Shown: in pieces, positions 7,136-16,400 of the stretch | Numbering within the stretch: position 1 is the stretch's first letter | How the letters are laid out: each line of letters opens with the position of its first letter | From: an uncultured Verrucomicrobiota bacterium | Lineage (GTDB): Bacteria; Verrucomicrobiota; Verrucomicrobiia; Limisphaerales; UBA9464 | Direction: 5' to 3' | DNA: 47,472 bases | Assembly (NCBI GenBank): GCA_903896505.1 | Contig: CAITXU010000103.1 | Coordinates: forward strand, 1 to 47,472 | Translations under genes and position numbers: made by a program | The notes under the pieces: model-generated | Seen by the model: only the letters and a program-made list of their open reading frames with translations | What the model was told of the DNA's origin: nothing | Database searches by the model: none

Positions 7136-7930
7136 CTATGAATTTGCCGATGAATCCTCGATCGGGGCGTCATCCAGGCCTTCATCCAACCCTTCTTCGA
7201 CCGATTGAAGCGGACTTTCGCCCGGACCGATCATCACCACGAACTCGCCCTTGCGGGGTCGGCGTTTCCATTCGGCAGCCAGTTCAGCCGGCGTGCCTCG
7301 AAGCCATTCCTCGAATTTCTTGGTCAATTCGCGTGCCAGGACCACTTGTCGTTGGGGTAACAGTTCCACCAATTCCCGAATCAGGCGTTCGATGCGAAAG
7401 GGGGATTCATAGACGATGATCGTTCCTGGCAATCGGCCCAATTCACTCAATCGTCGGGCTCGTTGTCCCGATTTGTGGGGCAAAAAGCCTGCGAAATGAA
7501 ATTCATCCGATGGCAGCCCACTGGCGGTCAAGGCCGCCACGAGGGCGCAGGCGCCCGGCACGGCTTCCACGGTAAAACCAGCAGCCAGGACCGCCTCCAC
7601 CACCCGTGCGCCAGGATCGCTGATGCCCGGAGAACCGGCATCGGTCACCAGCGCAATCTTTTCGCCCGCCCGGAGGCGTCCTACAATCTCGGTGGACCGC
7701 TTGGCTTCGTTGAACTTGAAGTAACTCACCATCGGGCGCGAGATGGCATAATGGCGGAGTAAAATGCCCGTGTGCCGTGTATCCTCCGCAGCGATGAGGT
7801 CGCATTCGCGCAAAACGCGAATGGCCCGATAGGTGATGTCCTCCAGATTGCCAATCGGGGTGGCCACCAGGTAGAGAGTCCCCGGTTTCAAGGGGGGGAG
7901 AGAAGGAGATGGGCTGGTTTCCGTCGACAT
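7136..7930 (-). CDS. rsmI: 16S rRNA 2'-O-methyltransferase RsmI
   Basis: 264 residues from ATG 7930; the frame stays open upstream but that part is low-complexity and unlike the family. The tetrapyrrole-methylase fold is clear: GTLYLVATPIGNLEDIT near the N-terminus, AAEDTRHTG, the SAM-binding VTDAGSPGISDPG, and VPGACALVAAL. RsmI uses S-adenosylmethionine to methylate the 2'-O of C1402 in 16S rRNA, fine-tuning decoding at the P site. The C-terminus carries an acidic tail (EEGLDEGLDD) of no known role. It is divergent from radC with a 156-bp gap for both promoters. Confidence 0.95.
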   Translation of the reverse strand: MSTETSPSPSLPPLKPGTLYLVATPIGNLEDITYRAIRVLRECDLIAAEDTRHTGILLRHYAISRPMVSYFKFNEAKRSTEIVGRLRAGEKIALVTDAGSPGISDPGARVVEAVLAAGFTVEAVPGACALVAALTASGLPSDEFHFAGFLPHKSGQRARRLSELGRLPGTIIVYESPFRIERLIRELVELLPQRQVVLARELTKKFEEWLRGTPAELAAEWKRRPRKGEFVVMIGPGESPLQSVEEGLDEGLDDAPIEDSSANS

Positions 7931-8086
7931 AGGCACCGTGCGGAATGGTTGCGTCCGGAAGGGAGCGGGGCGAGGCGAATCTCCCGGCAGGGACCGAATC
8001 CATCTTGGGACACCCTCGCGCCCTCTCAATTTGGGCTGGTCCGGAACGGTTCTTCGAGGCCCAATCAGGAAAAATCAACGGGTGCC

Positions 8087-8797
8087 ATGAATCCCTCCCA
8101 GCGCATTCACGATCTTCCGGTGACCGAACGGCCCCGCGAGCGGCTGGCTGAGCGGGGGGCCAAAGCCCTGGGCGTTCCAGAGTTGCTGGCCATACTTCTG
8201 CGGACCGGCCTCAAGGGAGCGTCCGCCGTTCAGGTGGGACAGGCGCTGATGCAGCAGTTTAAATCCCTGGAAATGCTGGCGCGGGCCCCCTTGGAGGAGT
8301 TGCAAAAGGTCCGGGGTGTCGGTCGTGACAAGGCGGTCACGCTCAAGGCCGCCTTTGAACTGGCCAGTCGCCTCTCCCACGAGAGCCGAACGGAGTCCCC
8401 GCCCCTGGATAATCCGTCCGCTGTCGCGGACCTGTTGCGGGATGATTTGCAATCGTTTGATACCGAACGCCTGATGGTGGTCCTGTTGAACACAAGGCGG
8501 CGACTCATCCGGGTGGAAGAAGTTTCCCGGGGATTGCTGGACACGGTGTTGATTCACGCCCGAGAAGTCTTTCGTCCCGCCATTCTGGCCAACGCCCACA
8601 GTGTCATTCTGGCTCACAATCATCCTGGTGGGGACCCCTCGCCGAGCGACGCCGACATCCGGGTCACTCGCGACCTAATTCGGGCCGGGCATTTGTTGCG
8701 AATCGAGCTGCTGGACCACATCATCCTCGGGCGGCGCAGTCAGACCCGGACGCAGGATTTTGCCTCGCTTCGGGAATTGGGCCATTTCTACGACTAA
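8087..8797 (+). CDS. radC: RadC family JAB/MPN-domain protein
   Basis: 236 residues from ATG 8087; the longer open frame to 7772 overlaps rsmI and its promoter region and is not used. An N-terminal helix-hairpin-helix segment (VRGVGRDKAVTL) is followed by the JAB domain with the metal motif AHNHPGGDPSPSDAD. The family was named for a supposed DNA repair role that was later questioned, so its biochemical job remains uncertain. All metal-ligand positions (His, His, Asp) look intact. lpxA follows 32 bp downstream and may be co-transcribed. Confidence 0.93.
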   Translation: MNPSQRIHDLPVTERPRERLAERGAKALGVPELLAILLRTGLKGASAVQVGQALMQQFKSLEMLARAPLEELQKVRGVGRDKAVTLKAAFELASRLSHESRTESPPLDNPSAVADLLRDDLQSFDTERLMVVLLNTRRRLIRVEEVSRGLLDTVLIHAREVFRPAILANAHSVILAHNHPGGDPSPSDADIRVTRDLIRAGHLLRIELLDHIILGRRSQTRTQDFASLRELGHFYD

Positions 8798-8829
8798 CCT
8801 CCGAATTGCATTCCTTGGAACCTCAAAAA

Positions 8830-9645
8830 ATGGATGGGAACCGGATTCACCCGACGGCGGTCATACAACCGGGGGCCCGCCTGGCCTCGAACGTTCGGGT
8901 GGGGGCCTATGCGGTTATTGATGGCGAAGTGCAATTGGGAGAAGGCTGTGAGTTGGGACCCCACGTGTACCTGACGGGGCGGACGGTGATCGGTTCCGGA
9001 AACCGGTTTCACAGCGGCTGCGTGATCGGAGACGCCCCGCAGGACTTCAAGTATCAGGGCCAGGCCACCCGGCTCGACATTGGCAACGACAACACCTTTC
9101 GAGAGCATGTGACCATCCATCGCTCCAATCGACTGGAGGAGGCGACGGTCATTGGAAACGGCAACTACTTCATGATCGGCAGTCATGTGGGGCACAACTG
9201 CCAACTCGGCGACCAAATCACCGTGGCGGGCGGAGCGCTAATAGCCGGGCACGTGATTCTGAATCATCAGGCCTTCATTTCGGGGACTTGTCTGATTCAC
9301 CAATTTTGCAGGGTGGGTCGACTCGCCCTGATGCAGGGCGGCTCGGGTATCAGCAAGGACCTTCCGCCCTTCTGCATCGCCCGGGGAAACAACGGGATTT
9401 CCGGGTTGAACACCATCGGACTGAGGCGGGCGGGCATATCCTCTGAGGATCGGCTGATTTTGCGGCGCTGCTACCACGTTTTATTCCGGTCCGGAGAGCG
9501 ACTTCGGGTCGCGGCACATCAGATACTCGAACAGTTTCCCGGACATCCCCTTGTGGCCGAATGGGCGGAATTTGCCCTCAGCACACGAAGGGGACTTTGC
9601 ACCGACCGAGGCCGGGGAGGGTCCGGAAGTGAATCCCAGGAGTGA
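8830..9645 (+). CDS. lpxA: UDP-N-acetylglucosamine O-acyltransferase LpxA
   Basis: 271 residues from ATG 8830; the upstream TTG is ignored because LpxA proteins begin near the IHPTAVI hexapeptide. Left-handed beta-helix repeats run from residue 5 to about 190, with the catalytic His122 in SHVGHNC, and a helical C-terminal domain follows. LpxA transfers a 3-hydroxyacyl chain from ACP to UDP-GlcNAc, the first step of lipid A synthesis, in the cytoplasm. This implies an LPS-bearing outer membrane. The usual neighbours lpxD, fabZ and lpxB are absent. The usual IHRGT motif reads IHRSN here, a minor variant. Confidence 0.93.
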   Translation: MDGNRIHPTAVIQPGARLASNVRVGAYAVIDGEVQLGEGCELGPHVYLTGRTVIGSGNRFHSGCVIGDAPQDFKYQGQATRLDIGNDNTFREHVTIHRSNRLEEATVIGNGNYFMIGSHVGHNCQLGDQITVAGGALIAGHVILNHQAFISGTCLIHQFCRVGRLALMQGGSGISKDLPPFCIARGNNGISGLNTIGLRRAGISSEDRLILRRCYHVLFRSGERLRVAAHQILEQFPGHPLVAEWAEFALSTRRGLCTDRGRGGSGSESQE

Positions 9646-9660
9646 CCGCCGTTCGCTTCG

Positions 9661-10443
9661 ATGATTCCGAGCCCGACTCCATCGGTCATCCAACCGCGTA
9701 AACACCAGCAACTGGCCATCGCCGAAGGGGCGGTTCTGGACGTCCGGCGTGCCATCTGGGTGCCGTCGGAACAGGTGCTTGCCGTGGCGGACCTGCATCT
9801 TGGGTATGCGTGGGCCCAGCGCCGACGCGGGCTGTTACTGCCCGTCGAAGGGGTGGAGGACACCGCAGTTCGGCTCCAGGAACTGATCGGTGACTATCAA
9901 CCGCGTCAATTGGTGGTTCTAGGCGATATCGTTCACCAAGTGTCGCAGATACCGATGCTGGAATCCCTGCTTTCGGACCTCTGTCGGCGCCTGGCCCGCG
10001 ACTGCGAGCTCGTGTTTTGCCGGGGCAACCACGACCAGAAGCTGGAAACGCTCATTGCGGCCCAGTCGTTGCCGGTCCGGTTGGTGGACGAATGGCATAC
10101 CGGGAATTGGCGATGGCTGCACGGAGACCACCCGGAGTCGGTGAGCACCCTCCGATTGGAGTCCACGTCTTCGATGGTCGCCATGGGTCATGAACATCCG
10201 TGTCTCCGCCTCGAGGACGGCATGGCTTCGTCGATCAAGGTGCCGTGCTTTCTCGTCAGTGAGCGGTTGGTCATCCTGCCGGCCTTTTCTCACTGGGCAG
10301 CGGGAAGCGTCATTGGGCAGCGCCCATTTTTGGGGAGTCGGGCTCGAGAGGTCTCGTTCCAGTCGGTTTACGCCTGCATGGGCCATCGGCTCCTGGAGAT
10401 GCCATGGAAGGCTGCACTCCGAGCCAATCATCCCGCCTCTTAG
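9661..10443 (+). CDS. PdeM-like metallophosphoesterase
   Basis: 260 residues. All five metallophosphoesterase motifs are present: ADLHLGY near residue 43, VLGDIVH near 88, GNHDQ near 122, a His in WLHGDHP, and GHEHPC near 178. The overall shape matches the PdeM/MJ0037 group of DNA-repair-associated phosphoesterases, which in other genomes sit beside ligase and Lhr-type helicase genes. Those partners are not here, so a DNA end-processing role is only a family inference. It follows lpxA by 15 bp and may share its transcript. It converges with the gene ending at 10459. Confidence 0.8.
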   Translation: MIPSPTPSVIQPRKHQQLAIAEGAVLDVRRAIWVPSEQVLAVADLHLGYAWAQRRRGLLLPVEGVEDTAVRLQELIGDYQPRQLVVLGDIVHQVSQIPMLESLLSDLCRRLARDCELVFCRGNHDQKLETLIAAQSLPVRLVDEWHTGNWRWLHGDHPESVSTLRLESTSSMVAMGHEHPCLRLEDGMASSIKVPCFLVSERLVILPAFSHWAAGSVIGQRPFLGSRAREVSFQSVYACMGHRLLEMPWKAALRANHPAS

Positions 10444-10458
10444 GTGGGACGTTTCAGG

Positions 10459-10890
10459 TCAAGGTTTCGGCGGACTTCCGGCGGCGGTACCATTGGTGAC
10501 ACCGCCCCAAAGGTTGGTCAGGGCGGGCCGATGCTTGATGGCATCGGCCATCAAGGCCTCAAACCGTTGTTTTTCATCCGGTGAAAGCCCCTCGATGGTC
10601 CTTTGGTAGACGTACTTCGCTTCAGCCCGTGCGACCGGGAGAAGTGGTTCCCAGAGTTTGCGCAAATGACGCTGACTTTCCCGGACAAGTGCATCGATTC
10701 GAACCTGCTCCGCTTCCGGGAGGTTCATGCCGCGTGTCGTCCTCCGTATTAAATCGAGCTGCTGCCATGGACCGGGCAATGCCGGGCCGCTCATCCGCCG
10801 CTGAACCACCATTCGAAGCCCGACCACACCTGTGGAAACTCCCGTGAAGTAGAGCAAAGCTGCGGCGACAATGAGCCTGGCTTGTTTCAC
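10459..10890 (-). CDS. Membrane-anchored Spy/CnrX-like protein, third gene of a sigma operon
   Basis: 143 residues. An N-terminal hydrophobic helix (ARLIVAAALLYFTGVSTGVVGL) is followed by a helical, mostly periplasmic domain with a pattern seen in Spy/CnrX-like sensors: MNLPEAEQVRIDALV, then LSPDEKQRFEALM. The start overlaps the stop of the anti-sigma-like gene by four bases (ATGA). The likely role is a periplasmic sensor or chaperone that tunes the sigma factor encoded two genes upstream. The assignment rests on architecture and context, not on a strong sequence match. Confidence 0.6.
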   Translation of the reverse strand: MKQARLIVAAALLYFTGVSTGVVGLRMVVQRRMSGPALPGPWQQLDLIRRTTRGMNLPEAEQVRIDALVRESQRHLRKLWEPLLPVARAEAKYVYQRTIEGLSPDEKQRFEALMADAIKHRPALTNLWGGVTNGTAAGSPPKP

Positions 10891-11222
10891 AAGATTTCCC
10901 CTCCGGTTTCATCGATCGGCATTGCTATGGAATCTACCATCAAGCCCTGGTAATCCGAATCATCTCCATCCGATGGAGGAACAGCGAGGCTACCAAGGGA
11001 CAAGATCATGACGACGCCAAGGCCCGACCACGTGGCCCTGAGAAATGTCCGAGTCCAAAGTGCCCAGGCATCCACTGGAGCCCGTAGCAGCCCGGGCTGC
11101 CGCGTCGACTTCAATGCCAGGACCTGCGCCATCACCTGTTTCTCAAAGCCGATGGGAACGGCGTCGGACGGTGAGTGGCTGCGGGCCGCTTCCATCAGTT
11201 TGGTTCTCAAATCGTTCATCAC
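10887..11222 (-). CDS. Putative anti-sigma factor (single membrane helix)
   Basis: 111 residues. A short cytoplasmic N-terminal part is followed by one membrane helix (ATWSGLGVVMILSLGSLAV, about residues 63-82) and a small acidic periplasmic tail. There is no HxxxCxxC zinc motif, so it is not a ZAS-type anti-sigma. Position directly after the ECF sigma gene (39-bp gap) and the four-base overlap with the next gene are the main reasons for the call. It should hold the sigma factor at the membrane until an envelope signal arrives. Confidence 0.65.
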   Translation of the reverse strand: MMNDLRTKLMEAARSHSPSDAVPIGFEKQVMAQVLALKSTRQPGLLRAPVDAWALWTRTFLRATWSGLGVVMILSLGSLAVPPSDGDDSDYQGLMVDSIAMPIDETGGEIL

Positions 11223-11261
11223 AATTGCCGTTCAAAATGGACGCTGTCAGCATCCTGTTTG

Positions 11262-11861
11262 TTACAAGTATTTCTCCCTATCCAGTCGTTCAATCAACCG
11301 CTTCATTTCCAGGCGGGCGCGGAAGGCTCTCACCTTGATGACCGGAACCGACCAACCGGTCAACGCCGCCACTTCCTTCACCGATTTGTCCTCCAACTCC
11401 AGGAGAGTGATGACCAACCGGCTGGCCGGAGAAAGGCGGTCGAGGACCCGCGCCACCAGGGTTCGGGCCGCATCGGCTTTACCATCCGCCCGGCCATCCG
11501 GTAGGGCTTGGCACTCCATCCAGTCCACCTCATCCCCCGAAAGTTCAGTTGAAGTGATCTCTCGGGAACGCTGGTGCTGCCGCAAAAAGTCGTAGCAAAT
11601 ACGGGTACCCAACCGCATCAGCCAGTGTTCAAAGGGGGCGTCGCCACGCCAGGTTTCCAGCCGCGTGTATGCCTTCAAGAGGATTTCCTGAACGATATCC
11701 TCCACCTCGTCTTCCCGGCGGGCATATCGGCGGGCCATGACAAAGAGCCGGGCCTGATACCGACAAATGAGTTCCTCAAAACGCTCCGTTTCACCGGATC
11801 GAACGGCATGGACCAGTTCGAGATCGGATGGAACAGCGGAGGGCTCCGGAAGCAACGACAC
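11262..11861 (-). CDS. RpoE-like ECF RNA polymerase sigma factor
   Basis: 199 residues. Region 2 is visible at about residues 25-90 (FEELICRYQARLFVMARRY, then EDIVQEILLKAY), and region 4 at about 140-195 (LDRLSPASRLVITLLELE and the helix-turn-helix SVKEVAALTGWSVPVIKVR). There is no extra C-terminal domain. ECF sigmas redirect RNA polymerase to a small regulon; the downstream membrane proteins suggest an envelope-stress circuit. The three genes are tightly spaced and probably autoregulated as one operon. Confidence 0.92.
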   Translation of the reverse strand: MSLLPEPSAVPSDLELVHAVRSGETERFEELICRYQARLFVMARRYARREDEVEDIVQEILLKAYTRLETWRGDAPFEHWLMRLGTRICYDFLRQHQRSREITSTELSGDEVDWMECQALPDGRADGKADAARTLVARVLDRLSPASRLVITLLELEDKSVKEVAALTGWSVPVIKVRAFRARLEMKRLIERLDREKYL

Positions 11862-12015
11862 AAGATTAGCACCAGGCTATTAGCGTACCAGACAGACCGC
11901 GTGGGAATTACGCGGCCGCCGTCCACACGGACAGCGACCGCGCACCCAGAACAGCGAAACCGCGATGTTGCCACAGAATCGCTGAATCGATCCGCCGACC
12001 TCCCTGCATGGCAGA

Positions 12016-12336
12016 TCAGCCCTCCTTGGCGTGATGGCTTTGTTTCTGACCCCGATTTGCATTCCATCTTTCGAGACGGGCCAGTTGCCTTTGCTCCCGG
12101 TCGCTGAGCGACCCGGAAATCTGTTTTGATCTAAGCGACGCAAGACGCGCCTCCCGCTTCGCCCGTTGATGGCGGTGATGTCCCTTACCCACGTGGGTTC
12201 CCAAATGTTCGGTAGAAGGAAGCTTGCCTCCCGATTCAGGGGCGCCGCCAGAGGGGCCTGGTGTTTGCGCGTCAGCCATCCAGGGAAGGACGATGGCCAT
12301 ACCGAAAGCGAGCCCCGTTGAAATCCATTTTTTCAT
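12016..12336 (-). CDS. Small secreted basic, His-rich protein
   Basis: 106 residues from ATG 12336. A signal peptide (MKKWISTGLAFGMAIVLPW, then ADA as the likely cleavage site) precedes a Gly/Pro-rich spacer. A charged helical part follows, rich in Arg, Lys and His (GKGHHRHQRAKREARL, later LSDREQRQLARLERW). The His-rich stretch could bind metals. No family is recognised. It is leftward, upstream of the sigma-factor operon, and might be one of its targets. Confidence 0.6.
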   Translation of the reverse strand: MKKWISTGLAFGMAIVLPWMADAQTPGPSGGAPESGGKLPSTEHLGTHVGKGHHRHQRAKREARLASLRSKQISGSLSDREQRQLARLERWNANRGQKQSHHAKEG

Positions 12337-12455
12337 AGTGCACTGTTGTAGATCAGCGACCGCTCCCATGGAGCACAGTCTGGGTCGAGCAGACGGAGTC
12401 TTCTGCGGAAAGGTTACGGGCTTGTTGAAGTCCGACTCTCAACTAAAATCGTTGG

Positions 12456-13448
12456 ATGGTCACCCTCCTGGCCGCTCTTGTCGGCAGTCTGCTCCTGGCG
12501 GAGCCATCCTCCCCTTCCTCCGGGAGGCTTTCGACCAATGCGGTCCCCGCTTCCGGGATGACGAATGATGTGGTCGAGCGCGAATTCCAGGCGATCCTTG
12601 CCCGGGACGATGCCGCTCAAGCCGCAGCTGCAGACCTGATCGCCACGGAGGAACAGAGCAAAGACCCTCTTGCTGCTCCATTCCGGGTCACTCTTCGGGC
12701 ACGCCTCGACCAGAGATTTCAGCCGGTTCGCGATGCCTACGTTGATTTTCTCCTTCAGCACCCGAACCACGCCCGGGGGCATCTGGCTTTCGGCAGTTTT
12801 CTGCTGGACGTGGGAGACGAGTCGGAGGCCCTGGTTCACGACGAGAAGGCGCGTGACTTGGAACCTGGAAACCCTGCCGTGTGGAATAACCTCGGAGGCC
12901 TCTATGCCCGGTTGGGCAGAATTCCCGAGGCGCTTTCGAGTTACGAGGATGCGATTCGTCTCAATGGCTCCGAGGCCGCCTATCCCCACAGTCTGGGAAC
13001 CTTGATGTGCCTTTTCCCGAGGGAGGCCGCCGCCCATTTGCATTGCGATGAAACCCAGGTCCTGGCGCAGGCGATCACCCATTATCAAACGGCCCTTCGC
13101 CTCGAGCCTGAAAACTTTGAGTACGCCCAGGACTTGGCGGAGACCTTTTACGGCCAGCGTCCCGCTAAGCCCGATACAGAGGAGGCCCGAAAAGCTCTGG
13201 GGCAACATGCGTTGGGGGCATGGACCAATGCCCTGGAACGGGCAACCCTGAACATCCAACGCGAGGGGGTTTATTTGCACATGGCGCGTTGGCACTTACG
13301 GTTAAAGTCCGAAAAATCGGCACTCGAATGCCTTCAACGGGTGACCAATAACGCGCTTCTGGACCTAAAACGAGAGCTTCAGGCTCAGATCAAAACTCCC
13401 GGGGCCGGAAACACGAACACGTCGGTCGCTCCGTTGCCCGCGAAATAG
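12456..13448 (+). CDS. Exported tetratricopeptide-repeat protein
   Basis: 330 residues with a short N-terminal hydrophobic segment (MVTLLAALVGSLLLAEP) that could be a signal peptide or lipoprotein-less anchor. TPR units are clear between about residues 100 and 260: HARGHLAFGSFLLDVGDESEALVH, NPAVWNNLGGLYARLGRIPEAL, then the Glu/Asn-rich EPENFEYAQDLAETFY. TPR proteins are scaffolds and the partner is unknown. The gene ends 45 bp before the SNF2 helicase gene in the same direction, so co-transcription is possible. Confidence 0.8.
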   Translation: MVTLLAALVGSLLLAEPSSPSSGRLSTNAVPASGMTNDVVEREFQAILARDDAAQAAAADLIATEEQSKDPLAAPFRVTLRARLDQRFQPVRDAYVDFLLQHPNHARGHLAFGSFLLDVGDESEALVHDEKARDLEPGNPAVWNNLGGLYARLGRIPEALSSYEDAIRLNGSEAAYPHSLGTLMCLFPREAAAHLHCDETQVLAQAITHYQTALRLEPENFEYAQDLAETFYGQRPAKPDTEEARKALGQHALGAWTNALERATLNIQREGVYLHMARWHLRLKSEKSALECLQRVTNNALLDLKRELQAQIKTPGAGNTNTSVAPLPAK

Positions 13449-13493
13449 CCCTGGAGCCTAATCAAGTCTTGGAAATCATTCCCGCCGGAATTC

Positions 13494-16400
13494 ATGGAAT
13501 CAGCCGAACTAGCGAATCTCAACATTGGCGCAGCCCGACAGTTCCTGGCTGAGTTGCCCCCCGAAGTCCGTAAGAGAGGGTCCCAATTGGTGGCCGACGG
13601 CGCAGTCAAGGAATTGCGGTGCGAGACGCCCGGCCTCGAGTTTGTCGCCGACCTGGAGGTGGAGACCCTTCAACGCACATCGCTTCGGTACGATCCGGAC
13701 ACCCAGTACTGGTGGGAGGAGTGCAGTTGTCCCGCGGGAGGCGGGTGCGAACATGCCGCGGCAGCCATGGAATCGCTGCTGACCGAGACCGAAAATACCC
13801 GACGAGGTGTCACTGGTAAAAAGCCCGCTAAAAAAGGCACCACACCGGCACCGGACGGAGTGCTTCTCACCCAGATCGAGTCAGTTCTCAAACGTCCCCT
13901 TTCCCGTTCCGAAGCGGGATTTGTCAATCGATTGGAGGAGCGCTTTCACCAACTCAAAGAACGACCGTATTTGAACGGGGACGACTTGATCGCCTTTGGC
14001 TTCAAGATCAACGACGCCAACACTTGGGAAAAGCTGGACCTTTGGCCTTCCTCACCCAAGACCCCCGCGGAATTCTGGCATTTTGTGGCCCTCGCCGCAG
14101 AAGACAGGGGTCTGGCCTGGCCGGAATTCCTTCGCAGCATCACTCACCTTGATCAGGCCCGGGAGCGGCTGAGTGCCTGGCGTCGGAAGAGAGAGATCGA
14201 CCGATGGAAAAATCTCCTCAATAATTTACAACTGGCCCCGTCCGACGACGACGGACAACCCGACGACCTCGAGCTTCGCATTCGATTCAACCCGGGCGAG
14301 GCGGTGGTGGAGTATCGCCGGGCGGGAGCGTTGGATTACACCGTCGTCAAAGCCGCCCGCTTTCGCGAGTTCGACGAGCGAAACAGCGAGCAAATCACGG
14401 GCGAAGCCGCCCAACTATGGCAGCCCCTGGTTCAGCGGGCTCGTCAGGGGCAACCCGTCCATCTGCGATATGATGACGCGCTGACGCGCCGCCTGCTGCA
14501 TCGTTTCCTTCGCAACCCGGCATTGAGGCCGTTCCTATGCGCCAAGGACGGCGAGCCGCTCCGGTGGGAAACCGATTCCCTTCGATGGAATCTCTCCCCG
14601 GCCGAGGATGATCAGGATGATTACCGGCTTCTCCTCTTACAGCCTGATGGCAGCCCGGCTCCCTCTGCCCTGATGGTCCTTCCGGGCCGACCGGCCTTGT
14701 ACGTCACCGAGTCTGTCGTCTGGCCAAGCCCGCCCATCGAGGACCGCGCGGTCGATCCGGTGATCGAAACCCGCATTCCGGCACCGGCCCTGGAAACCGC
14801 CGCTGGAATCCGATTTCTCCAACACCATGGCATTTCCCTTCCACATCGACTGGAGTCCCGGGTGGCAACCGTCCGGCTGAAACCTCGGATTTCCGGGGAA
14901 CTCCGCGCCATTGCCTTTGGCAACGAGACCGAATACGCGGTCTTGGATGTCATCGGGGGCAACGTGGATGGAAGCTATCAGGAACGATGGAATGGCAATC
15001 ATTGGGCTCAAATCCGCCCTGGAACGGACAGTGAAGAGCGTCCTGCGGCAACCGACGAACCGTTGGCCACCTACGAACGCTCCACCTTGAGCGATCTGCC
15101 CCGGTTGTTGGAATTGGCGGGTTTCAAATGGGATTTTGCCCGTCAACGCTGGTTGCTTCGGGTCACCTCCAGGTTCCCTGACCAGTTCACAGCCTGGATG
15201 CAGTCCCTTCCTGCGGGAGTTGACTTGGAGCTCCGCGGCGAGCTCGCCTCATTCCAGAATTCGTTGGTCGCGGGACGGATTCGATTGGAGGTCGCCGAGG
15301 CCGGCATGGATTGGTTTGACCTCAAGGTCGTTCTGGACGTGACCGACACTCAACTCAGCAGCGACGAAGTAAAACTGCTCCTCGACGCCCGGGGTAAGTG
15401 GGTCCGCCTGGGCGGCAAGGGATGGCGTCGACTGGAATTCAATCTCTCAGCTGAAGAGGACGCACAGTTCGCACGACTGGGGTTGAATCCCCGGGAACTC
15501 AGCTCGGAACCGCAGCGTCTTCACGCGCTGCAATTGTCGGATTCCAATGCCCGCTCGCTGGTGGGAGAGGCCGCTTTTTCGGTCATTGAACGGCGGGTGG
15601 CTGAGATTCAGGCCCGGGTCACCCCCCCGCCCCCCGCCACCCTTCAAGCCACGCTGCGTCCGTACCAACTCGAGGGGTTCCATTTCCTCTGCTACCTTTC
15701 CACCAACCGCTTCGGAGGCATCCTGGCTGACGACATGGGCCTCGGAAAAACGCTGCAAACCCTGGCCTGGATCGCCTGGCTGGATGCCGAACACCGAGCG
15801 GATGCTTCCGGTCAGTCCCTGCCCGGCACCGAGGCGACCTCTCTTCCGTTCCTCGTGGTCTGTCCCAAATCGGTGACCGACAATTGGCGGGCGGAATCAG
15901 CGCGTTTTGTGCCCCACGTCCAGGTCAAGGTTTGGTCAGGCGAAAAACTTCGGCAACTGCCCCCCTCGCCTGAAGGCCCCACCCTGCATGTCATCAATTA
16001 CAACCAACTCCGCAGCGCGGGGGATACACTCGCTAAAATCGAATTTCACGCGGTCATTCTTGATGAAGGTCAGTACATCAAGAATCCATCAAGCATCACC
16101 GCCCAATTGGCGCGAAACCTCCGGTCCCGCCACCGTCTCATCCTGAGCGGAACCCCCATCGAAAATAAACTGCTCGATTTGTGGAGTCTGATGAGTTTTG
16201 CGGTTCCAGGTGCCCTCGGAGGGCGCACCGAGTTTCAGAGGGTCTTTGATCAGAAAGGAGACCCACTTGCCCGTCAGCGCCTGTCGGCGCGGGTTCGCCC
16301 CTTCCTCCTGCGGCGAACCAAGGCTCAGGTGGCACGCGATCTGCCCGACCGAATCGAGGAAGAGCTGTTCTGTGAATTGGAGGGAGAGCAAAAGACTCTC

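Noticed and set aside
7772..8086. N-terminal extension of RadC
   Set aside because: It overlaps rsmI and the shared promoter gap and has no family similarity.
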